A stretch of DNA of 6,391 bases, taken from positions 1 to 6,391 of the forward strand of contig JALRFZ010000122.1 of NCBI GenBank assembly GCA_023253615.1. The letters run 5' to 3'. Made by a program: the position numbers and the translations under genes. This DNA is from Verrucomicrobiales bacterium (GTDB lineage Bacteria; Verrucomicrobiota; Verrucomicrobiia; Verrucomicrobiales; DEV007). The notes under the pieces were generated by a model. The model had not been told where the DNA came from, made no database searches, and saw nothing but the letters and a program-made list of their open reading frames with translations. Positions 1 through 5,748 of this stretch are shown here, piece after piece. How positions within the stretch are numbered: the stretch's first letter is position 1; each line of letters starts with the position of its first letter.

Positions 1-1173
1 GAGGGCGATGCGGGCGAGGCGCTTTGCCACGTTCTGCTTGTCGCGGGGATGGATGTCACGCCCTTCGCCGAGATCGTGGATCACCGCCTGTCCCGTGTTC
101 CGCAGCGCTAGCGTCTTCGTCTGCGCCTCGCGCAGCTCCGCCCAGGAGGATTCGCCGGGCTCGGGTTTCTCCGCCATGAAGTCGGCGAGTTGCACCCAGT
201 AGAATGGGAAATCACCGATCCCCCACGCCTTGCGCCATTCGCTGATCATCAGCGCGAAGACCTCGTCGTATTGATAGGCACGTCCGGCGTTCGACTCTCC
301 CTGGTACCAGATCGTGCCGCGGATGCCGTAGCCGATCGTGGGATGCAGCACGCCCGCCCAGATGTTGCCCGGACGCTGGTTGCCGGTGAGCAGGTTCGAG
401 GGCGCGCGGGGCGCCGGTTTGCCCGCCGCCTTCGCCTCGTCCGCCTTCACCTTCCAGTCCGCCATCACCTTTTCATGATCGTAGGTGGCGTCGGTCTTCT
501 TCCATTGTTCCGCGACATTCTGGAGACGGGCGTCCGCATCAATCACCTCCCGCGAGATCCAGGCCTCCGCCGCCGATCCGCCCCAGGCGTTGTCGATCAG
601 ACCGATCGGCACCCCGAGGGTCTGGTGGAGCTGGCGTCCGAAGAAATAACCCACCGCGGAAAACTCGCCCGTCGTTTCCGGCGTGCAGATGTCCCACTGG
701 CCCTTGAAGTCATCCTGCTTCTCCTGAGTGCCCACCTGCGGCACGGAAATAAAGCGGATGTTCGGGTAGTTCGCCGAGGCGATCTCGAGATCAGGGTCGT
801 CCGACTGGCTCACCGACCACTGCATGTTCGACTGGCCCGAACAGATCCAGACCTCGCCGACGACGATGTTGGAAAGAATGATCGTCTCGCCTTTCGAGGC
901 GATCGTCATGCGGAGGGCGTGGTTCGATCCCGTCATCGGGTTCAGCGTCACCTTCCACTTCCCCGCGTCATCCGCCTTCGCCGTGTGGCTTTGGCCCGCG
1001 ATCGTCACCGTCACGTCCGCCGCGGGATCCGCCCATCCCCAGATCGGGTTCGCCAGATCGCGTTGCAGGACCATGTGATTCCCGACCAGGGACGGGAGCT
1101 TCAGACCGGCCTGGAGGCCGGACACCATCAGGGCGGAGACGAGAATCGTCAGAAACAAGGGGCGTCTTTTCAT
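1..1173 (-). CDS. Secreted sialate O-acetylesterase-like SGNH hydrolase, C-terminus cut by the window edge
   Basis: My translation from ATG at 1173 stays open for 391 residues to base 1, so the gene continues beyond the left edge. The protein probably removes O-acetyl groups from sialic acids or other acetylated sugars outside the cytoplasm. Residues 1-22 are a signal peptide (KRR, a hydrophobic stretch, then LQA). A beta-rich N-terminal region follows, with 'LPSLVGNHMVLQR' typical of this family. The nucleophile motif GQSNM is at 113-117 (Ser115). Other family blocks are GGSAAEAW (198-204 region) and WYQGESN (289-295). The DxH motif 'GRDIHPRDK' places catalytic Asp373 and His375 just before the edge. 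The catalytic set is therefore complete; what is missing is probably the C-terminal domain. No convincing Shine-Dalgarno sequence precedes the ATG. It is divergent from the FG-GAP gene. Family assignment is strong; true substrate is unknown, since many such enzymes act on acetylated plant or algal polysaccharides. Confidence 0.93.
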   Translation of the reverse strand, partial: MKRRPLFLTILVSALMVSGLQAGLKLPSLVGNHMVLQRDLANPIWGWADPAADVTVTIAGQSHTAKADDAGKWKVTLNPMTGSNHALRMTIASKGETIILSNIVVGEVWICSGQSNMQWSVSQSDDPDLEIASANYPNIRFISVPQVGTQEKQDDFKGQWDICTPETTGEFSAVGYFFGRQLHQTLGVPIGLIDNAWGGSAAEAWISREVIDADARLQNVAEQWKKTDATYDHEKVMADWKVKADEAKAAGKPAPRAPSNLLTGNQRPGNIWAGVLHPTIGYGIRGTIWYQGESNAGRAYQYDEVFALMISEWRKAWGIGDFPFYWVQLADFMAEKPEPGESSWAELREAQTKTLALRNTGQAVIHDLGEGRDIHPRDKQNVAKRLARIAL

Positions 1174-1356
1174 CGCGGGCCTTGTAGCCAATCGCGGCAG
1201 GTGGCGCAACCGGAAACTTGGCGGATTTGCGGGGATAAGAGATTCCAGCTTGGTGCTTGGTCCGCGGATGCGCCGCGCCGATGCGATCAAAATCGCTCGC
1301 CGTCGCGGCGGGGTTCCGCTTCACTGGGAGAACTTCCCTGAATTCCCGCCCCCTCC

Positions 1357-2517
1357 ATGCGCCTCGCCTTCCCCGCCGCCATCGCCGGTTCCGCTTCCAT
1401 CATCCTGATCCTCCAGGCCGCGCCTCCGGCGGGTCTGCCAAAATTCGAGCCGCAGGTGATCGATGCGGAGGTCGAGATCGGATACGGCCTGGCGATCGGC
1501 GATGTCGATGGCGACGGCAAAGCAGACGTGCTGCTCTGTGACAAGCGCGAGATCTCGTGGTTCCGCAATCCCGATTGGCGGGAGACTTCGATCGCAAAAA
1601 ATCTGACGTTGCGCGACCACGTCTGCCTCGCCGCCGCCGACATCGACGGCGACGGCAAGGTGGAGGTCGCGGCCGGTGCCCAATGGAATCCAGGCGAGAC
1701 GACCGACAAGGCGCAATCGGGTGCCGTCTTTTTCCTCCAACGCCCGGAATCGGGCGAGGGACCGTGGAAACCGGTGCCGCTCTATCACGATCCCACCACC
1801 CACCGCATGCGCTGGGTGAAAACGGAGAAGGGCCATGATCTCGTCGTGCTGCCACTCCACGGGATCGGGAACAAGGATGGGGCCGGTGAAAACCCCGTGA
1901 ACGTGAGGACCTATCGCGTCGATCCCGCCAAGGCAGGCGACGAAGCCGCCTGGAGCCACGAAGTGCTCGGCACGAAGCTGCACGTGACGCACAATTTCGA
2001 CCTCCGGGACGGCCATCTCTACATCGGCGGCAGCGGCGGGATCTCGCGCGAAAAAGCCGACGGCTCGGAATCGACCTTGCTGGTGACGCCGGAGAATTCG
2101 ACACCCCCGACCCGCGGAGTCGGCGAGATCGCGAAAGGATCGGATTTCATCGCGGCGGTCGAGCCTTTTCACGGCAACGACCTCGTCGTCTACCGGGAAA
2201 AGGATGGCGGCTGGTCGCGCACCCTCCTCACCGACGCGCTCAATCAAGGCCACGCCCTCGGCGTCGCCGATTTCAACGGAGATGGCCGGGAGGACGTCGT
2301 GGTCGGTTGGCGGAATCCCGATGCCGAGGGTCATGTCGGCGTGAAGATCTTTTTCCAAAAGGCCGATGGTTCGTGGGAAAACGCCTTCTGGGTGGCCCGC
2401 GACCTCGTCGCCGCCGAAGACCTGAAGGTGGCGGACCTGAACGACGACGGACGCCCCGACATCGTCGTGGCGGGACGCAGCACGAACAACCTCGTCATTT
2501 TCTGGAACCGGCCGTGA
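1357..2517 (+). CDS. Exported FG-GAP/VCBS repeat protein
   Basis: The 386-residue product begins with a likely signal peptide (residues 1 to about 21, hydrophobic core 'GSASIILILQA'). It contains four Ca-binding loops of the FG-GAP/VCBS type: DVDGDGKAD (49-57), DIDGDGKVE (95-103), DFNGDGRED (305-313) and DLNDDGRPD (360-368). These occur as a pair at each end, separated by about 200 residues without clear loops. That is consistent with a beta-propeller whose middle blades have lost the consensus. Such proteins are usually extracellular or periplasmic and serve in binding or adhesion, or as non-catalytic domains beside carbohydrate enzymes; no catalytic motif is visible here. The start is the ATG before the signal peptide, with no clear Shine-Dalgarno sequence. 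It is divergently arranged with the esterase gene, with 183 nt between their starts. The specific function is unknown. Confidence 0.88.
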   Translation: MRLAFPAAIAGSASIILILQAAPPAGLPKFEPQVIDAEVEIGYGLAIGDVDGDGKADVLLCDKREISWFRNPDWRETSIAKNLTLRDHVCLAAADIDGDGKVEVAAGAQWNPGETTDKAQSGAVFFLQRPESGEGPWKPVPLYHDPTTHRMRWVKTEKGHDLVVLPLHGIGNKDGAGENPVNVRTYRVDPAKAGDEAAWSHEVLGTKLHVTHNFDLRDGHLYIGGSGGISREKADGSESTLLVTPENSTPPTRGVGEIAKGSDFIAAVEPFHGNDLVVYREKDGGWSRTLLTDALNQGHALGVADFNGDGREDVVVGWRNPDAEGHVGVKIFFQKADGSWENAFWVARDLVAAEDLKVADLNDDGRPDIVVAGRSTNNLVIFWNRP

Positions 2518-2525
2518 TCAAATAG

Positions 2526-2594
2526 GGGGGCTGCGGCGCCCCGTGTCCGGCCTTGCATCGCCGCGCGGAGCGCGCCACATTGGACGCAGCCCCC
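2526..2594. repeat. 69-nt palindromic element with perfect 10-bp arms
   Basis: GGGGGCTGCG at 2526-2535 is the exact reverse complement of CGCAGCCCCC at 2585-2594. The 49-nt interior holds a further perfect hairpin, CGCGC-GGA-GCGCG (2562-2574), and a weaker CGGC/GCCG pairing (2548-2551 with 2560-2563). It starts 8 nt after the FG-GAP stop and ends 7 nt before the lipoprotein ATG. It has no T-tract, so it is not a standard intrinsic terminator. Its length and nested-hairpin plan resemble the 4087-4157 element, although the sequence differs. It may be a dispersed palindromic repeat, a transcript-end structure or a 5'-UTR structure for the lipoprotein gene. The inverted repeat is directly seen; the role is inference. 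Confidence 0.7.
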
Positions 2595-2601
2595 AACGAC
2601 C

Positions 2602-3066
2602 ATGCGACCCTTCGCCCTCGTCATTCTCTGCCTCCTGCCGGCGCTGCTGTTCACCGCCTGCGCCACGAATCCCGCCGAGCAGCGGGTGAAGAAATACCCG
2701 GAGCGCTACGCGGGCCTCTCCTCGCGCGACAAGGATCTCGTGCTGCGCGGCGAGGTGGCCGAAGGCATGTCGCAGGATGCCGTCTTTCTCGCCTGGGGCC
2801 GGCCTGGCCGCGTCATGGCCGGGAGCCGCAACGGCCGCGGCAGCGAACGCTGGGCCTGGTTCCGCTCGGCGCCGGTCAGCGCCTATTCGGTCGGTTACGG
2901 TTGGGGGCCCCACCCGTTCTACTCCGCTTACGGCATGCATCCGGCCTATGGCTACGGCTACGGACCCGGCTGGGGATTCGGCACCGGAGTCGACTACGTG
3001 CCTTATCTCGACCGCACCGTCGAGTTCGTGAACGGCAAGGTCGTGGCTTGGGAACGCCTCCGCTGA
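2602..3066 (+). CDS. Small lipoprotein with a BamE/SmpA-like pattern and a Gly/Tyr-rich segment
   Basis: The 154-residue product has a lipoprotein signal: a hydrophobic stretch ending 'LFTAC', so Cys20 is the probable lipidated residue (Phe at -3 is slightly atypical). After it, 'GMSQDAVFLAWGRP' (55-68) followed by 'ERWAWF' (82-87) and a final 'VEFVNGKVVAW' (140-150) resembles the BamE/SmpA/OmlA-type fold, in which a GM-x-V-x-x-G-x-P turn precedes a small beta-sheet. Between these lies a Gly/Tyr/Pro/His-rich stretch (about 95-130) that looks like low-complexity surface sequence. Mature location is probably the periplasmic face of an outer membrane. The gene runs into moaA with a 9-nt gap and is likely co-transcribed with it, but no functional link to molybdenum cofactor synthesis is known to me. 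Fold assignment is tentative; that it is a real lipoprotein gene is well supported. Confidence 0.83.
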   Translation: MRPFALVILCLLPALLFTACATNPAEQRVKKYPERYAGLSSRDKDLVLRGEVAEGMSQDAVFLAWGRPGRVMAGSRNGRGSERWAWFRSAPVSAYSVGYGWGPHPFYSAYGMHPAYGYGYGPGWGFGTGVDYVPYLDRTVEFVNGKVVAWERLR

Positions 3067-3069
3067 GGA
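3065..3069 (+). promoter_or_regulatory. Shine-Dalgarno sequence of moaA overlapping the upstream stop
   Basis: GAGGA lies 6 nt before the moaA ATG and overlaps the TGA stop (3064-3066) of the lipoprotein gene. It is the clearest ribosome binding site in the window. It supports the ATG at 3076 as the moaA start and suggests translational coupling between the two genes. Confidence 0.65.
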
Positions 3070-3075
3070 TCTCGA

Positions 3076-4080
3076 ATGGAGGACCGTTTCGGGCATCACA
3101 TCAGCTACCTGCGCGTTTCCATCACGGACCGCTGCAACGAGCGCTGCCAATACTGCATGCCTCACGAGGAGCAGGATTGGCTGCCCCGTTCCGAGGTCCT
3201 CAGCTACGAGGAGATCCTCCGCGTCATCCGCGTCGGGGCCGGTCTCGGCATCTCGAAGGTGCGCGTCACCGGGGGCGAACCGCTGACCCGGCGCGATGTG
3301 GTGTGGTTTCTCGAAGAGCTGGCGCGCATCGACGGGATCCGCGATCTCGGCCTGTCCACGAACGGCACCCTCCTCGCCCGCCCTCTCGCCGACGGGCGCA
3401 CCACCGCACAAGCCGTGCGCGACGCCGGCGTGCGGACCGTGAACGTTTCCCTCGATACCCTCGATCGCGATACCTACGCCAAAACGACCGGCCGCGATCT
3501 CTTCCCCGACGTCATCGCCGGGATCGACGCGGCGCGCGACGCGGGCTTCGAAAAGATCAAACTCAACACCGTGCTGATGCGGCATCGCAACGAGCACGAG
3601 CTCTGGGACCTCGCCGCCTTCGCGCACGAGCGAGGACTCCTCCTCCGCTTCATCGAGCTGATGCCCGTGAGCACCACCGAAGTCCTCACCGAAGACAACT
3701 TCCTCGCCGCGGGCGAGGCGAAAAGGCTCCTCGAATACCGCCTCGGACCACTCACGGCCCGTCCTGACATTCGCACCAACGGTCCGGCCTCTTATTTCGA
3801 GGTGCCCGGCACCGGACAGATCCTCGGCTTCATCGGGGCGATGACGAATCTCCATTTCTGCGAAAGCTGCAACAAGCTGCGCCTCACCTGCGAAGGCAAG
3901 CTGCGCCCCTGTCTCGGCAGCCACCTCGAATTCGACCTGCGCGAAGCCCTGCGCGATCCGTCGATGGACGATGCCGACATCGCCCGGATCATCCGCGAGG
4001 TCGTCGCCCGCAAGCCCGAGAAACACGACTTCCGCGAAAACTACCAGCCCGGCCGGAAGATGATCGCGATCGGGGGATGA
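3076..4080 (+). CDS. moaA: GTP 3',8-cyclase MoaA (radical SAM, molybdenum cofactor synthesis)
   Basis: MoaA uses S-adenosylmethionine and two 4Fe-4S clusters to convert GTP to (8S)-3',8-cyclo-7,8-dihydroguanosine 5'-triphosphate, the substrate of MoaC. The 334-residue protein has full family length. The radical SAM motif CNERCQYC gives Cys20, Cys24 and Cys27. 'VTGGEPL' (64-70) is the SAM-binding GGEP motif and 'LSTNGTLL' (93-100) follows. The second cluster motif is Cys262-x2-Cys265-x13-Cys279, within 'FCESCNKLRLTCEGKLRPCL', which also supplies the basic residues associated with GTP binding. The chain ends in the conserved Gly-Gly tail (333-334). All expected catalytic elements are present, so the enzyme should be active. 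It follows the lipoprotein gene closely. moaC lies about 1.1 kb downstream on the same strand, but an opposite-strand gene lies between them. A short insertion around residues 100-111 relative to E. coli MoaA appears to be a loop difference. Confidence 0.98.
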   Translation: MEDRFGHHISYLRVSITDRCNERCQYCMPHEEQDWLPRSEVLSYEEILRVIRVGAGLGISKVRVTGGEPLTRRDVVWFLEELARIDGIRDLGLSTNGTLLARPLADGRTTAQAVRDAGVRTVNVSLDTLDRDTYAKTTGRDLFPDVIAGIDAARDAGFEKIKLNTVLMRHRNEHELWDLAAFAHERGLLLRFIELMPVSTTEVLTEDNFLAAGEAKRLLEYRLGPLTARPDIRTNGPASYFEVPGTGQILGFIGAMTNLHFCESCNKLRLTCEGKLRPCLGSHLEFDLREALRDPSMDDADIARIIREVVARKPEKHDFRENYQPGRKMIAIGG

Positions 4081-4086
4081 GGGGCC

Positions 4087-4157
4087 TGTAGCCGGCCTCC
4101 GTGAGGCCGGACCGTGGGTCAACGGACGTCCGACCGGGGTCACGGACCCCGGCTACA
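4087..4157. repeat. REPIN-like element: two inverted GTAG-hairpin REP units
   Basis: Two 24-nt units face each other: 4087-4110 on the plus strand and 4134-4157 on the minus strand. Each begins TGTAG and is followed at once by a 7-bp hairpin with a 5-nt loop: CCGGCCT-CCGTG-AGGCCGG (4092-4110), and CCGGGGT-CACGG-ACCCCGG (4134-4152) on the plus strand. Read in the same orientation the units match at 20 of 24 positions, and the four differences are two exchanged base pairs inside the stem. The 23-nt spacer holds a perfect palindrome, CGGACGTCCG (4123-4132). GTAG at the foot of a hairpin is the signature recognised by RAYT (TnpA-REP) transposases in E. coli REP elements. The element lies between convergent genes and may also act as a bidirectional transcription end, though there is no U-tract. 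Confidence 0.82.
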
Positions 4158-5061
4158 AAGTCGCCTCCACCTCCGCCTCCGTCATTTCCCCGTCGAACAC
4201 AACATAACGGAACCTCGACTCGTAGGCCTTCCCCGGCTCGATCGTGAAGGGTTCCTCGACCATCGGGGAAAAGACGAAGTAGGGCTTCGAGGGATGAAGC
4301 CGCACCCATTGCGGCGCGCGGAAGTTTCCCGGGTGCGGAATCGCGACGATACCGCAGGCCGCCCCATCGAGCTGCCCCGACATTTTCACCCACTTCGGCC
4401 GGGTGTGGTTGCCGGCGACGCGATCCTTCCCTTCATTGGTGACGATGCGATCGGGCACCTCATCGAGCCAGGCGGCGTTTCCGCGAATCGCCATGCCGCC
4501 GTAATGATATTTTTCGATCACGAGGGGCTTCGTCCCCACACATTGCTGCGAGGAATGGAGGTCGATCCGGTAGCGTCCCTCGACGAGCGACACCCGCACC
4601 TTCCAGGTCTCGTCGAGCACGGGCTCGGCACCACCCGGCGCGGTGAGATCCTCGTAGCGATGGAGCACATCGAAGCCGACTTCCTCATCGGAATGAATGG
4701 CGAGAGTCTTCATGTAGGAAACGCGCCCGCTCCCCTGCTTCTGATTCCAGAACTCGGGAGCCCGACCGTCGAAGGCGGTCTTCGTCCAGGCGAAGAAGAG
4801 TCCGTGTTGATGCGGATGATCCGGCGCATAATCACCCGTGATCACCTTGCCCGAGGGTGTGCAGAGCGGATGGATGTAGCCGGTGCGGGAGTAAAGTGGA
4901 TCGTTTTTCGCGGCCTCTTCGCTCGGCTGTTTGTGATACCGCATCACGAGCGCATCCCCGTTGCGGACCTCGATGCTGGCGTCGCTCTCGAGACAGCGGA
5001 GTTGGGCGGAGGCGCTGGAAAGCCAGAGAATACCAGCGCAAAGAAGAACAAGAATTTTCAT
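4153..5061 (-). CDS. Exported DUF6807 ('PmoA family') protein
   Basis: The preferred start is ATG at 5061, giving 302 residues that open with a standard signal peptide ([19 protein letters not shown], cleavage near residue 19). A GTG five codons upstream (5076) would extend the protein but spoils the signal peptide. The body resembles the DUF6807 family, often labelled 'PmoA' or 'methane oxygenase PmoA' in databases, a name I regard as misleading for these soluble exported proteins. Recognisable blocks are '[12 protein letters not shown]' (81-92), '[10 protein letters not shown]' (185-194) and '[12 protein letters not shown]' (243-254), followed by a beta-rich end '[17 protein letters not shown]'. 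The histidine-rich DHPHQHG could bind a metal or sugar, but the activity is unknown. Relatives are common near sugar-degradation genes in Verrucomicrobiota, Planctomycetota and Bacteroidota. Its TAG stop (4155-4153) lies inside the REPIN-like element. It is divergent from moaC. Confidence 0.88.
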   Translation of the reverse strand: MKILVLLCAGILWLSSASAQLRCLESDASIEVRNGDALVMRYHKQPSEEAAKNDPLYSRTGYIHPLCTPSGKVITGDYAPDHPHQHGLFFAWTKTAFDGRAPEFWNQKQGSGRVSYMKTLAIHSDEEVGFDVLHRYEDLTAPGGAEPVLDETWKVRVSLVEGRYRIDLHSSQQCVGTKPLVIEKYHYGGMAIRGNAAWLDEVPDRIVTNEGKDRVAGNHTRPKWVKMSGQLDGAACGIVAIPHPGNFRAPQWVRLHPSKPYFVFSPMVEEPFTIEPGKAYESRFRYVVFDGEMTEAEVEATL

Positions 5062-5082
5062 CTTTCCAGAAAACACGAAAGC

Positions 5083-5102
5083 GATGGATAGGTCAATCCA
5101 TC
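5083..5102. promoter_or_regulatory. Perfect 7-bp dyad in the divergent intergenic region
   Basis: GATGGAT (5083-5089) and ATCCATC (5096-5102) are exact inverted repeats with a 6-nt spacer, AGGTCA. The dyad starts 21 nt before the DUF6807 gene and ends 66 nt before moaC. On the minus strand the spacer plus flanks contain TTGACC, a near -35 hexamer, so the dyad could be an operator over the DUF6807 promoter. It could equally be a 5'-UTR hairpin of that gene. A role is inference. Confidence 0.4.
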
Positions 5103-5168
5103 ACGACACTGACGGGCCTGCTCACCGATCCGCTTGCACGCTCCCGTCGCGGCGGCGAAGATGGGCGC

Positions 5169-5633
5169 ATGGAAGACAGCCCGTCCCTCACCCACCTGCG
5201 TCCCGACGGCTCCGCCGCGATGGTCGATGTCTCGGAAAAGCCGGTGGTGCGGCGAGAGGCGGTGGCCTCAGGCTTCATCGCCTTGCAGCCCCCCACCCTC
5301 GCCGCGATCCTGGATGGCTCGGTGCCGAAGGGGGACGTCCTCGCCGTCGCCCGGATCGCGGGGATCCAGGCCGCCAAACGCACCGCCGATCTGATTCCTC
5401 TCTGCCATCAGTTGCCGCTCACGAAAGTGGCGATCGATTTCGACGCCCGGGAAAACGGACTCGCGATTTCCGCGACCGTCCGCACCGACGCCAAAACCGG
5501 CGTCGAGATGGAGGCCCTCACCGCCGTCTCTATCGCCGCCCTGACGATCTACGACATGTGCAAGGCGATCGACAAGACGATGGTGATCGGGCCGGTGGAA
5601 CTGGTCGAGAAGAGGAAGGGGAGTGAACCGTAA
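5169..5633 (+). CDS. moaC: Cyclic pyranopterin monophosphate synthase MoaC
   Basis: MoaC rearranges the MoaA product into cyclic pyranopterin monophosphate, the first stable intermediate of molybdenum cofactor synthesis, working as a hexamer in the cytoplasm. The 154-residue product starts at ATG 5169. This fits the family N-terminus ('[19 protein letters not shown]' corresponds to E. coli 'LTHINAAGEAHMVDVSAK'), so the longer upstream open frame is not part of the gene. Visible hallmarks are '[17 protein letters not shown]' (68-84) with His80, 'GVEMEAL' (111-117) and 'YDMCKAID' (128-135) with Asp129 and Lys132, the active-site residues of the family. Nothing essential is missing. There is no strong Shine-Dalgarno sequence. 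The last three codons and the TAA stop (5631-5633) fall in the first two units of the heptamer array. It is divergent from the DUF6807 gene and convergent with the FAH-family gene, so it is probably transcribed alone. Confidence 0.97.
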   Translation: MEDSPSLTHLRPDGSAAMVDVSEKPVVRREAVASGFIALQPPTLAAILDGSVPKGDVLAVARIAGIQAAKRTADLIPLCHQLPLTKVAIDFDARENGLAISATVRTDAKTGVEMEALTAVSIAALTIYDMCKAIDKTMVIGPVELVEKRKGSEP

Positions 5634-5748
5634 ACAGTGAACAGTAAACAGTGAACAGTAAACGGTGAGCGGTGAGCGGTGAGCGGTGACCATGAAGACG
5701 ACCACCGATTACCGATTACCGATTACCGATTACCGATTACCGATTACC
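5623..5748. repeat. Array of eighteen 7-nt units in one register
   Basis: The 126 nt divide exactly into eighteen heptamers. Units 1-6 (5623-5664) alternate GTGAAC(C/A) and GTAAAC(A/G). Units 7-9 (5665-5685) are GTGAGCG three times. Units 10-12 (5686-5706) are degenerate: GTGACCA, TGAAGAC, GACCACC. Units 13-18 (5707-5748) are GATTACC six times. Every unit except unit 11 has G at position 1 and C at position 6. The array fills the whole gap between moaC and the FAH-family gene and enters both. It resembles the short tandemly repeated repetitive (STRR) heptamers described in cyanobacteria in design, though I cannot say it is related. Replication slippage is the likely mechanism of growth. Confidence 0.93.

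Noticed and set aside
1184..1187. A GTAG that might mark a third REP unit before the esterase gene
   Set aside because: The sequence after it does not form the 7-bp hairpin seen at 4087-4157.
1283..1296. Inverted repeat GCGAT-CAAA-ATCGC in the 1174-1356 divergent region
   Set aside because: Five-bp arms are too short to distinguish from chance and no convincing promoter boxes flank it.
190..1341. A 383-residue open frame on the plus strand
   Set aside because: It is antisense to the esterase gene, Arg/His/Leu-rich with no recognisable family, and typical of GC-rich shadow frames.
1321..2358. A 345-residue minus-strand open frame
   Set aside because: It is antisense to the FG-GAP gene and its repeats such as 'VDVGG' and 'IDIAD' are reverse readings of the Ca-binding loop codons.
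2518..4143. A 541-residue open frame on the minus strand
   Set aside because: It runs antisense through the lipoprotein gene and all of moaA, has low-complexity Ala/Gly/Glu/Val-rich composition and matches no family I know; the sense genes are certain.
4153..5061. Particulate methane monooxygenase subunit (PmoA) for the minus-strand gene
   Set aside because: The protein has a signal peptide and soluble beta-rich sequence with no multiple membrane segments; only the database family name is shared.
4114..5091. A 325-residue plus-strand open frame
   Set aside because: It is antisense to the DUF6807 gene, whose signal peptide and conserved motifs are clear.
5134..5162. TTGCAC and GAAGAT at 17-nt spacing as a moaC promoter
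   Set aside because: Both hexamers match consensus poorly and the putative -10 would lie only 6 nt from the start codon.
4857..5168. N-terminal extension of MoaC
   Set aside because: The extension is Arg/Ser-rich, overlaps the DUF6807 gene on the other strand and precedes the conserved MoaC N-terminus at 5169.
5623..5748. A CRISPR array reading of the heptamer repeats
   Set aside because: Units are 7 nt, contiguous and without spacers, so this is a tandem repeat array, not CRISPR.
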